Positions 51,220 to 59,265 of a DNA stretch of 64,000 nucleotides are shown here, piece by piece. The position numbers and the translations under genes were made by a program. Source of the DNA: Burkholderiaceae bacterium (GTDB lineage Bacteria > Pseudomonadota > Gammaproteobacteria > Burkholderiales > Burkholderiaceae_C); contig JADMJJ010000003.1 of assembly GCA_018780645.1 (NCBI GenBank), forward strand, positions 59,977 to 123,976. The letters are read 5' to 3'. Within the stretch, counting starts at the first letter, position 1, and each line of letters begins with the position of its first letter. The notes beneath the pieces were generated by a model. The model was given only the letters and a program-made list of their open reading frames with translations. It had not been told where the DNA came from and made no database searches.

Positions 51220-53442
51220 TCAGGGCGCTTTGCCCACCGTAGCCAGCCCCTGGCCATCGAGCCGCACCGTCGGCGCCTCGCCGCCCGGGCCGGTGGCCGA
51301 GACGCTGACGATATTGACCGCCACCATCTGGCCGCTGGCGGCAGGCAGGGCGCGGAACACCACCACCCGCTCGCCACGCGGGCCCAGCTCGAAGGGCACG
51401 CGGCCATTCCCAGTGTTGGCCGCGGCCTGGGCGGGTGCCAGCAGGCTGGGGTCGAACTCGACCTCGCCGCGTATCGTCGCGCCGCCGTCCTGTTTCACTG
51501 TCACCGACAGAGTGCCGCCCGGCGCCACCTGCGGCGTGACGGCGAAGTTCAGTACCACTTCATTGGCGGGGGCAGCCTGCGGAGCTGCCGCGACGGGGGC
51601 GGCAAAGCTTTGGGCGGTCGAACCACCGCTGCTGAGACCGACGCCCGCCTTGGCCCCTGCCGAGCGCAACAGGCTGCTGAAGGCGCCCGGCGCGCTGTCG
51701 GTGCCACCGGCCAGCTGGGTGAAGCTCGAATCCGGCAGGGCCAGATTGCGCACGATGCGCGGCGTGATCAGCAGCACGACCTCGGTCTTGTTGCGCGTGT
51801 CGGTCTGCAGGCCGAACAGGCGGCCCACCACCGGCAGCGAAGACAGGCCCGGCACGCCGGCGGCCGTGTGGCGGTCTTCATCATTGATCAGGCCGGCCAG
51901 GATCTGCGTCTCGCCATCGTTGAGCCGCAAGGTGGTGCTGGTGACACGGGTGCCGACCTGGTAGGCGATCGAGCCCGCCGGGCCCTGCACCTGGCGTATC
52001 AGATTGCTGACCTCCAGCGCCACCTTGATGCTGACGTCGTTGTCCAGCTGAATGGTCGGCTCGACGTCCAGCTTCAGGCCCACGTCCAGATAGGACACCG
52101 AGGCCGAGGTGCCGACGTTGACCGCCGTCGTGGTCGTGAACACCGGCAGCTTCTCGCCGATCTGCACCTTGGCCTTTTCCTTGTTGCGCACCCGTATCTT
52201 CGGGTTGGCCAGCAGATTCACATTGCCCGAGGTGCCGCGCAGCGTGGCCAGCAGGGCCGGGTTGGCGATGGTTGCGCGGAACTCGTTACGCCGGCCTATC
52301 GGCACCTGGCCGGTGGCCAGGCCGTTGACGTTGCCGGCAAAGTCGCGGGTCGGCAGGCCGAACTGCACCGAGTCCGGCCACTGCAGGCCCAGCGCGTCGA
52401 CGCGGTCGGTCGCCAGCTCCATCACCTCCACCTCGAGCATGACCTCGGGCTCGGGCAGATCGACCGAGGCGATCAGCCGCTCGACCAGACGCATCACCTC
52501 GGGTGTGTCGCGCACCACCATCAGGTTCAGGCGCTCGTCGATGTAGATGTCGCGCACCTTGGCGATGGTGCGCACCAGGGTCTGCACCTGCTTCACATCG
52601 GCATTGGCCAGATACAGCGTGCGGGTGATCAGCTCCTGGTGCTCGCGCTGCTTGCCCTGGGTGTTGGGGAAGATCAGCACCGACGATTCATTCAGCAGCT
52701 TGCGGTCCAACTGCTGGGTGCTGAGGATCACCCGCATGGCCTCGTCCAGGGTGACGTTGCGCAGGAAGATCGTGACCTTGCTGTCGCCGCGCACATCCTT
52801 GTCGAACACGAAGTTGATGCCCGTGCTGCGCGACAGCGCCTCGAACACATTGCGCAGCGGCGCCTCGCGGAACTCCAGGGTCACCGGCTTCTGGAAAGCC
52901 GGCGCCAGCTCGGTATTGAGCGCCTCCAGCGGCTTGCGGTCATGCAGCTGCTGTGCCAACGCGCGGGCGCCGGGGTGGCCGGGGGTCTCGATCAAGACCT
53001 CGCGCACCCGCGCCTCGGCCTGACCCAGCTGATTGGCCTTCAACAGCTGGCGGGCCTCGCCCAGCAGGCGCTCCTGCTTCTGGCCGCGGACGATTTCGTT
53101 GCTCAGCTGCTTCAGGCGCGGGTGCTTGGGTTCCAACGTGGTCAGCCGCTCCAGATACTCGCGGGCGTCGTCCCAGCGCAGGGCCGTGCGCGAGGCATCG
53201 ATCTGCAGCACCAGCTGCGAGCTGGCGCGCTCGCGCATACGGATCTGCGCGGCGCGCAGGTTGGCGTTGCCCGGCTCCTGCACCAGCGCCGTGCTGAGCA
53301 GGGCGTGAGCCTGCAGGGGCTGGTTGCCGCGCGCCAGGTCGTCGGCCTGCTTCAGCGCCGGGTTGGCACAGGAGGCCAGGAGCGCAAGCACGCCCAGCAG
53401 CAGCATGCCCAGCGTCGGGGAAAGTGGTGATGAGCGTGTCAT
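51220..53442 (-). CDS. gspD: Type II secretion secretin GspD with cohesin-like C-terminus
   Basis: A 740-residue lipoprotein secretin (signal LLLGVLALLASCANP, Cys near residue 25). A TPR-like helical region (about 30-165) is followed by N-domains (LRNVFEALSRSTGINFVFDK, MRVILSTQQLDRKLL) and the secretin core (VGLKLDVEPTI, EVVLLITPRIVRNL, ending near residue 580). Unlike the operon-1 secretin it continues for about 160 residues. After a low-complexity Ala/Ser/Gly linker comes a beta-rich domain (VVLNFAVTPQVAPGGTLSVT, GEVEFDPSLLAP) resembling cohesin folds. The ATG at 53442 overlaps the gspC stop. Confidence 0.93.
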   Translation of the reverse strand: MTRSSPLSPTLGMLLLGVLALLASCANPALKQADDLARGNQPLQAHALLSTALVQEPGNANLRAAQIRMRERASSQLVLQIDASRTALRWDDAREYLERLTTLEPKHPRLKQLSNEIVRGQKQERLLGEARQLLKANQLGQAEARVREVLIETPGHPGARALAQQLHDRKPLEALNTELAPAFQKPVTLEFREAPLRNVFEALSRSTGINFVFDKDVRGDSKVTIFLRNVTLDEAMRVILSTQQLDRKLLNESSVLIFPNTQGKQREHQELITRTLYLANADVKQVQTLVRTIAKVRDIYIDERLNLMVVRDTPEVMRLVERLIASVDLPEPEVMLEVEVMELATDRVDALGLQWPDSVQFGLPTRDFAGNVNGLATGQVPIGRRNEFRATIANPALLATLRGTSGNVNLLANPKIRVRNKEKAKVQIGEKLPVFTTTTAVNVGTSASVSYLDVGLKLDVEPTIQLDNDVSIKVALEVSNLIRQVQGPAGSIAYQVGTRVTSTTLRLNDGETQILAGLINDEDRHTAAGVPGLSSLPVVGRLFGLQTDTRNKTEVVLLITPRIVRNLALPDSSFTQLAGGTDSAPGAFSSLLRSAGAKAGVGLSSGGSTAQSFAAPVAAAPQAAPANEVVLNFAVTPQVAPGGTLSVTVKQDGGATIRGEVEFDPSLLAPAQAAANTGNGRVPFELGPRGERVVVFRALPAASGQMVAVNIVSVSATGPGGEAPTVRLDGQGLATVGKAP

Positions 53443-53960
53443 GAGGGTTTGAAACTGAGAGTTTGAGGCAGCCCGCCGGGTATCCAGACAAGCTTCACAC
53501 CGGTGGCGCCGACCTGGTCCACGCGCCACTGGCCATCGATCACATCGCCGGCACGCACGCCGAAGCTGCGCAGCGGACCGGACAGCAGGGCCTGCGCCAC
53601 GCCGCCCTCTTCCATGCGGCCCATCAGCTGATAGGGGAAGTTGGGCGCGCGCGGGGGTGGTGGCGGGGGCGGTGGCTGAGCCGGTGGTGGCGGTGGCGGC
53701 GGGGGTGGTGACCAGGCCGCGAACAGCGGATCGGCCGGTGGCGCCCAGGCCTCGCGGGGCTGGGCCACCAGGCGGATCGGCCAACTGGATGCGGCGTTCT
53801 TGGCCGTCGGCGTGCTGGCCGCGGCCGCGCGCGGCGCGGCGTCGCTCCGCGTGCCGGCGGTGGCGACCACGGTCTCCTCCTCCGGACTCATGGCCAGCCA
53901 GACGGTGGCGGCGAGAGTGGCGGCCAGACCGGCGCCGAGGGCGAGTTGACGCGGCTTCAC
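53439..53960 (-). CDS. gspC: GspC-like linker with polyproline hinge
   Basis: A 173-residue protein starting at a GTG (53958-53960) that overlaps the gspM stop. It has one membrane segment (about 6-24), a long hinge with two polyproline runs of 9 and 8 residues near residues 90-112, and a C-terminal homology-region-like beta domain (FPYQLMGRMEEGGVAQALLS, GDVIDGQWRVDQVGATGVKL). No PDZ domain. It would bridge the inner-membrane platform and secretin; the proline rods could span the periplasm. Confidence 0.78.
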   Translation of the reverse strand: MKPRQLALGAGLAATLAATVWLAMSPEEETVVATAGTRSDAAPRAAAASTPTAKNAASSWPIRLVAQPREAWAPPADPLFAAWSPPPPPPPPPAQPPPPPPPPRAPNFPYQLMGRMEEGGVAQALLSGPLRSFGVRAGDVIDGQWRVDQVGATGVKLVWIPGGLPQTLSFKPS

Positions 53961-54511
53961 GGCTGCCTGCCCTCGATGATGGCCGAGCGTGCATGCAGGG
54001 ACCAGACCAGCTCGGCCTCGATCTCGGCCGCGGCCGGGTTGTTGCGGCGCAGTTTCAGGCTGTCCAGGCTCAGGGCCGGGTCTTGCCGCAGGGCCTGTTC
54101 GATGAAGCCGCGCAGCTGGGCATAGCTGCCCTGCACCGGCATGGTGATGCGCAGACGTTCCAGGCCGAGCTTGTCGTCGCGGGTGATGCGGTGCTCGGTG
54201 CGGCTGCTGTTCAGGCCCTGCTTCAGCGCCAGCGTCAGCAGATCGCCCAGACGGGCCTGCCGGTCGGTGACCTCGGGCAGGCTGGCGACCAGATGGCGGG
54301 GCTGGGTTTCCTGCGGCGCATCGACCACCACCGGCTGGCGCTTCAGTCTGGCGCGCAGCGCATCGGCGTCGGACAGGCTGGTTGCTGCCTGGACATCCCA
54401 GCTGCGGGCCGGCCCCAGCAACAGCAGGGCCGCCGCCAGCAGGCACAGCAGGCCGAAGGCGCCGGGCAGGCCGAAGCGGCGCAGATGGCGTACCAGTTCG
54501 CCGCGCGTCAT
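53957..54511 (-). CDS. GspM/PilO-like protein of operon 2
   Basis: A 184-residue protein with a short cytoplasmic N-terminus, one membrane segment at about 16-35 (AFGLLCLLAAALLLLG) and a periplasmic domain with the GspM/PilO pattern (RLRITMPVQGSYAQLRGFIE, then LSLDSLKLRRNN and AEIEAELVWSLHA). The ATG overlaps the gspL stop by four bases. It is equivalent in position and pattern to the 129-residue protein of operon 1. Confidence 0.7.
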   Translation of the reverse strand: MTRGELVRHLRRFGLPGAFGLLCLLAAALLLLGPARSWDVQAATSLSDADALRARLKRQPVVVDAPQETQPRHLVASLPEVTDRQARLGDLLTLALKQGLNSSRTEHRITRDDKLGLERLRITMPVQGSYAQLRGFIEQALRQDPALSLDSLKLRRNNPAAAEIEAELVWSLHARSAIIEGRQP

Positions 54512-55887
54512 GGCTTGGCCTCCGATGTCAAGACTTGAGGCAGCAGCTTTGCGCTGACGTCCAGCTTCAGGCCGGCCTGGCCCTGGTCGCCGGTCATCAG
54601 CCGGCTCAGCACCACGTCCTGCCAGCCGGGCAGCGCGCTGAGCCGATCGACCACATCCAGCGCGGTCTTGCGGTCGGCGCTCAGGCCTTCGAGGCGCAGC
54701 TCGGACCGGACGGCCGTGTAGTCGAAGCCCAGCCATTGCACCTGCTTGCCGCCAGCGGTTTCGACCTGGCTCAAGATCTGACCCCAGGGCTCCTGCAGCA
54801 GGCCGGCGACCTCGCGTGCGGCGCGGGTGGCCTCCTGCTGGGCCTGCAGCTGTGCCTGTTGTTGCGAGCCCGCCTGAGCGCTGTTGCGCGCCACCGGTGC
54901 CGCCACAGCGGCCGGGCGGCCACGGGCACGGTTCTGCAGCTGGGCCAGCTCCTGCTGGGCGGCGTCGAGGGCGGCGTGGCTTTCCCAGGCCGACCAGGCA
55001 GCGGTCGCCAGCACCAGCGCGCCCGTGGCGGCCAAGGCCCAGCCCAGCGGGCTGCCGCGTGGGCCGGTGGCCAGGAAATCGGGCTGGGGCAGGTTCGCGC
55101 CGGCGGCCTTGGCCGGCGGGCTCAGCTGCGCCAGGTTCGGGGCAGCGCCGTCCAGGCGCCCCAGCACGCGCACGCCGGGCCAGACCGGGGTGGCCGCCAC
55201 CGTCAGGCCATAGCCCAGCACCAGCGTCTCGACGGCAGCGCCCTTGCCCTGTTCCGCGCGCAAATGGTTCAGCGCTTCGCCCAGCGACTCCAGCGTCGCC
55301 TCGGCCAGCCGCGCATGGCGCAGCATCACGCAGCGGCCCTGCTGCAGACCCACCCAGGTCACCAACTGACCCTCGACGAAGGCCAGCGCCGCCTGCGGCG
55401 CGCGCGTCCACTCGGGCTCGCTGGCCTGCAGCGCGGCCAGCGCCACGCTCCAGGCCGGGCGCAGGCTGCGCAGATCGACGGCATGGGCTAGCGCGGCGGC
55501 CTGCAGTTGGGCCAGATCGGCACCCTGCAGCGCGCAGGCACCGCCGCGTTCACCGGAGCGCCATGGCGCCAGCGCCCAGCGTTGGGCGGCGGCGCCGAAG
55601 TAGTGGCCCAGCAGCTGGCTGGCATAGGCGTTCAGAGCGGCATCGTCTTCCAAAGGCATGCCGGCCTCGGCGACCAGATGGTGCAGCAGCGCGCCGCTGA
55701 CCAAGACCTGGGCCGCGCCGCCCGCATGGGCCTGGCACCAGCTGCTCCAGGGCTGCACGGCGGCAGCACCTTGGGGCTGCAGCTCGCGCACGCCGTCGGG
55801 CTGCAGCCACAGCGTCTGCGGCCGCGCCCAGCGGGCGCGCAGTCGCCGCAGGGCGCCGCCGAGGGTGGAGGGGGCCAGCTCAGTCAT
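54508..55887 (-). CDS. GspL-like fused PilM/PilN-type protein
   Basis: A 459-residue protein. Residues 1 to about 235 are a cytoplasmic actin-like domain (QVLVSGALLHHLVAEAG; LRPAWSVALAALQ; FVEGQLVTWVGLQQGRCVML). A membrane segment lies near 290 (LGWALAATGALVLATAAW), followed by a coiled coil and a periplasmic ferredoxin-like part (SELRLEGLSADRKTALDVVD). Operon 1 has these two halves as separate genes of 220 and 144 residues. It binds GspE on the cytoplasmic side. It overlaps gspE by eight bases. Confidence 0.78.
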   Translation of the reverse strand: MTELAPSTLGGALRRLRARWARPQTLWLQPDGVRELQPQGAAAVQPWSSWCQAHAGGAAQVLVSGALLHHLVAEAGMPLEDDAALNAYASQLLGHYFGAAAQRWALAPWRSGERGGACALQGADLAQLQAAALAHAVDLRSLRPAWSVALAALQASEPEWTRAPQAALAFVEGQLVTWVGLQQGRCVMLRHARLAEATLESLGEALNHLRAEQGKGAAVETLVLGYGLTVAATPVWPGVRVLGRLDGAAPNLAQLSPPAKAAGANLPQPDFLATGPRGSPLGWALAATGALVLATAAWSAWESHAALDAAQQELAQLQNRARGRPAAVAAPVARNSAQAGSQQQAQLQAQQEATRAAREVAGLLQEPWGQILSQVETAGGKQVQWLGFDYTAVRSELRLEGLSADRKTALDVVDRLSALPGWQDVVLSRLMTGDQGQAGLKLDVSAKLLPQVLTSEAKP

Positions 55888-57424
55888 CCAGGGTCACCCG
55901 ATCCAGCTCTTCAAAAGTCGTTTCCCCACGACAGACAGCCGCCAGTGCCACGCTGCGCAGCGAGCGCATGCCGCGCGAGCGCGCCGCTTCCTTGATCTGC
56001 GACATCGGCGCCCGCGCCGCAATCAGGTCGCGCAGGCCGTCGTCCAGCTTCAGCAGCTCGGCCACCGCGCGCCGGCCCTTGTAGCCGGTGCCTCGGCAAT
56101 GGCCGCAGCCGTCACCTCGTCTGAAAATACCCTCGCCCGGCTTCAGGCCATGGGCCGCCAGCACCTCGGGCTCGGGCAGAAAGGGCTTGGCGCAATGGCT
56201 GCAGTTCAGGCGCAGCAGGCGCTGCGCCAGCACCGCATTCAGCGCCGAGACGACGTTGTACAGGTCCAGCCCCATATGCATGAAGCGGCCGATCACGTCG
56301 AAGGCGTTGTTGGCGTGGACGGTCGAGAACACCAGATGGCCCGTCAGCGCCGCCTGCACCGCGATTTGCGCCGTCTCGGGGTCGCGGATCTCGCCCACCA
56401 TCACGCGGTCCGGGTCGTGGCGCAGGATGGAACGCAGGCCGCGCGAAAACGTCAGGCCCTTCTTCTCGTTAACCGGGATCTGCACCACGCCGGGCAGCTG
56501 GTACTCGACCGGGTCTTCGATGGTGATGATCTTGTCCTGCCCGGTGTGGATCTCGGACAGCGTGGCATAGAGCGTCGTCGTCTTGCCGCTGCCGGTCGGG
56601 CCGGTGACCAGCAGCATGCCGTGGGGCTGGCGCGCCAGGGCCCGCACGGCGGCGCGCTCGGAGGCATCGAAGCCCAGCGCGTCCAAGGTCAGCTGGCCAT
56701 GCTCCTGCTCGATATTGGCCCGGTCCAGCACCCGCACCACGGCGTCTTCACCGAACACGCTGGGCATGATGGACAGGCGGAAATCGACCTCGCGGCCCTG
56801 CACGCGCAGCTTGAAGCGGCCATCCTGCGGCAGGCGGCGCTCGCCGATGTCCAGCTCCGCCATCACCTTCAGCCGCGACACCAGCTGTTCCGCCACGGCC
56901 ACGCCATCGACGCTGCGCACCATTGACATCACGCCATCGACGCGGAAACGAATCGCAGCACCTCGCACCGTGCATTCGATGTGGATGTCGCTGGCGCCGT
57001 CCTGCAGCGCGTCGTACAGCGTGGCATCGAGCAGGCGCATGACCGGATTGGCCTGCTCGCTCAGACTCCGCGCCGACAGGTCGTCGACATTGTTGATGCC
57101 GCCGTTCTGGGCGAGAGACTCCTCCAGGCCCGACAGCGCCCGGAAATCCGCCTCGCCGGCGCCCAGCCAGTGCTCCAGCGCCGCGGCATCGACACGCAGC
57201 CAGCGCACCGGGCACTGCAGCCGCGACTCGACGCTTTGCAGCAGCATCAGGTCGGGCTCGCGGTCGGCCAGCAGCATGGGCACGCTCTTGGCGCCCGCCG
57301 CCAGCACGGCACGCCAGCGCAGCGCCTGGGCCTGCGGCCAGCGCTCGAAGTCCAGGTGCCAGGGACCGGCTTCGGCGGGCAGCCAGCTCGCCAACGCGGT
57401 GACGTCCGCCACGGCTTCGCTCAT
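55880..57424 (-). CDS. gspE: Type II secretion ATPase GspE of operon 2
   Basis: A 514-residue assembly ATPase with an N-terminal regulatory domain (about 1-120), Walker A GPTGSGKTTTLY near residue 278, Asp box ITIEDPVEYQLPGV, Walker B VMVGEIRDPETA, His box HLVFSTVHANNAF, and the C-terminal zinc tetracysteine motif (CSHC, CGHC). It is closely paralogous to the operon-1 ATPase, sharing QIPVNEKKGLTF and LRSILRHDPD. It overlaps gspF by four bases. Confidence 0.95.
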   Translation of the reverse strand: MSEAVADVTALASWLPAEAGPWHLDFERWPQAQALRWRAVLAAGAKSVPMLLADREPDLMLLQSVESRLQCPVRWLRVDAAALEHWLGAGEADFRALSGLEESLAQNGGINNVDDLSARSLSEQANPVMRLLDATLYDALQDGASDIHIECTVRGAAIRFRVDGVMSMVRSVDGVAVAEQLVSRLKVMAELDIGERRLPQDGRFKLRVQGREVDFRLSIMPSVFGEDAVVRVLDRANIEQEHGQLTLDALGFDASERAAVRALARQPHGMLLVTGPTGSGKTTTLYATLSEIHTGQDKIITIEDPVEYQLPGVVQIPVNEKKGLTFSRGLRSILRHDPDRVMVGEIRDPETAQIAVQAALTGHLVFSTVHANNAFDVIGRFMHMGLDLYNVVSALNAVLAQRLLRLNCSHCAKPFLPEPEVLAAHGLKPGEGIFRRGDGCGHCRGTGYKGRRAVAELLKLDDGLRDLIAARAPMSQIKEAARSRGMRSLRSVALAAVCRGETTFEELDRVTLDD

Positions 57425-58632
57425 TGGACTTGCTCCACCAGCTGAAAAATCGGTAAGTACATCAGCACGATGATGCCGCCGATGACGACACCCATGATCA
57501 GCATCAGGATGGGGTTGATGGCGCGGGTCAGCAGCTCGGTCAGACGCACGGCCTCTTCATCATGAAAGGCGGCGGCCCGTTCCAGCATCGCCGCCAGCTC
57601 GCCGCTGCGCTCGCCGACGCGCAACATGCGCCGCGCCACCGGTGTGGCCAGGTCCTGCGCCTCGAAGGCAGCGGACAGGCGCTCGCCCTGGGCCACCATG
57701 TCGGCCGCAGCGGCCACCGGCGCGCGCCACGGCGGCGCGACCACGCCGCGCACGATGCGCAGCGCGGCCAGCGCCGGCACGCCGGAAGCCAGGAGCATGC
57801 CCAGGCTGCGGTACAGCCGCGCCAGGGCCAGCACGCGCAGCCTCGAGCCCAGGCCCGGCATACGCCAGGCCCAGTGGATCAAGGCCTGGTGCGTGGACGG
57901 ATGGCGCCAGACGACCACGGCACCGAACACCAGCATTGCCGCCCCGCCCAGCGCCAGGCCCGGGTGCTCGCCCGCAACGCGGCCGAAGCTGATCAGCACC
58001 TGCGAGGCCCAGGGCAGCTTGTCGCCGAGGCCGTCCAGGATGCCGGCAAAGCGCGGCAGCACGAACAGCAGCAGGAACATGATCACCGCACCGCCCACAA
58101 TCAGCAGCAGCAGCGGATAGACGCAGGCCGCCACCAGCCGCGAGCGCAACGCCTCGACCCAGGCAAGGTATTTGGCATGCTGGCTCAGCGCCAGGGCCAG
58201 CTGCCCGGTGCGCTCATTGGCCGCGACGATGGCACAGACCAGCTCGTCGAACACCGCCGGCTGGGCCTGCATCGCCACCGACAGGGCCCGGCCCTCGCGC
58301 ACCATCGCGATCACCGCGTCCAGCGCCTGCTGCACATCGGTGCGTGACTCCTTCTCGCGCAGCGTGCTCAAGGCTTCGAGCAGGGCAATGCCGGCGTCCA
58401 GCAGCACGGCCAGCTCCTGGCTGAACAGCTGCAATGGAAAGCGCTTGGTGCCGCGCGCGGCCGGCCACAGCCTTGAGCCGCCGGCCGCAGCCCCGCCCAC
58501 CTCCTGTACGCTGAGGATGCGCTGCGCCGGCACGCCCAACTGCGCCGCCACCGAGTGACGGTCGGGCGCGCTGATCCGGCTCTGCTGCACCCCTTGGACG
58601 GGGTCGAAGACGCGTATCAGGAAGTCAGGCAT
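57421..58632 (-). CDS. gspF: Type II secretion inner-membrane protein GspF of operon 2
   Basis: A 403-residue platform protein with two GspF domains (about 65-190 and 275-395), three membrane segments including GGAVIMFLLLFVLPRFAGIL and the C-terminal MGVVIGGIIVLMYLPIFQLV, and the conserved GERSGELAAMLERAAAFHD. Paralogue of the operon-1 protein. It lies 27 bases downstream of gspG. Confidence 0.95.
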   Translation of the reverse strand: MPDFLIRVFDPVQGVQQSRISAPDRHSVAAQLGVPAQRILSVQEVGGAAAGGSRLWPAARGTKRFPLQLFSQELAVLLDAGIALLEALSTLREKESRTDVQQALDAVIAMVREGRALSVAMQAQPAVFDELVCAIVAANERTGQLALALSQHAKYLAWVEALRSRLVAACVYPLLLLIVGGAVIMFLLLFVLPRFAGILDGLGDKLPWASQVLISFGRVAGEHPGLALGGAAMLVFGAVVVWRHPSTHQALIHWAWRMPGLGSRLRVLALARLYRSLGMLLASGVPALAALRIVRGVVAPPWRAPVAAAADMVAQGERLSAAFEAQDLATPVARRMLRVGERSGELAAMLERAAAFHDEEAVRLTELLTRAINPILMLIMGVVIGGIIVLMYLPIFQLVEQVQ

Positions 58633-58659
58633 GGCATGGCATGGCGCCTGGGCCGGTGA

Positions 58660-59085
58660 TCACCAGCTCACCAGATCGGCGTCTTCGCCTTCGCCACCGG
58701 GACGGCCGTCCTTGCCGAAGGACAGCAGGTCGTATTCGCCATGCTCGCCGGGCGAGCGGTACTGGAATTCGTGCTGCCAGGGATCCTTGGGCACGGCCTT
58801 GCTCAGGTACGGCCCGGCCCAACGCGGCTCGTCCGAGGGCTTGGTGACCAGCACGGCCAGGCCCTGTTCGGTGCTCGGATAGCGGCCCATGTCGATGCGG
58901 TACTGGTCCAGCGCCTTTTGCAGGCCGTCGATCTGCGCCTTGGCTGCCTTGACCTCGGACTTGCCGATCTGGCCGAAGAATTTGGGCCCCACATAGCCCG
59001 CCAGCAGGCCGATGATGACCATCACCACCAGCAGCTCAAGCAGGGTAAAGCCGCGCATGCGCGACGCACGGCCAACAGACAGCAT
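58660..59085 (-). CDS. gspG: Type II secretion major pseudopilin GspG of operon 2
   Basis: A 141-residue major pseudopilin, first gene of operon 2. The ATG at 59085 gives the usual short basic leader before RGFTLLELLVVMVIIGLLAG; an upstream in-frame GTG would make an unusually long one. The later signature matches operon 1: MGRYPSTEQGLAVLV, GPYLSKAVPKDPWQHEFQY and the tail GKDGRPGGEGEDADL. A weak promoter-like pair lies upstream (minus strand TTGAAC at 59178-59183, CAATAG at 59156-59161, 16-base spacer). Confidence 0.94.
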   Translation of the reverse strand: MLSVGRASRMRGFTLLELLVVMVIIGLLAGYVGPKFFGQIGKSEVKAAKAQIDGLQKALDQYRIDMGRYPSTEQGLAVLVTKPSDEPRWAGPYLSKAVPKDPWQHEFQYRSPGEHGEYDLLSFGKDGRPGGEGEDADLVSW

Positions 59086-59155
59086 TGGATTCAAACCGGC
59101 ACCTTCGATCTCGACAAGACGGTGCACGCCTGCGGCGCGACACCCGAACCGCGCA

Positions 59156-59183
59156 CTATTGCAGCAGATGATGACAAGTTCAA
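59156..59183 (-). promoter_or_regulatory. Possible promoter of secretion operon 2
   Basis: On the minus strand TTGAAC and CAATAG are separated by 16 bases, about 70 bases upstream of the gspG ATG. The match to sigma-70 boxes is modest and only the position makes it worth noting. Confidence 0.3.
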
Positions 59184-59265
59184 TACGGGCTTGACCGGGG
59201 CACCCCGCGAACAGGTGGGGGCACGGCCAGCCCTCCAGACGATTGTAGGCCGGGGGCTGCAGGCC

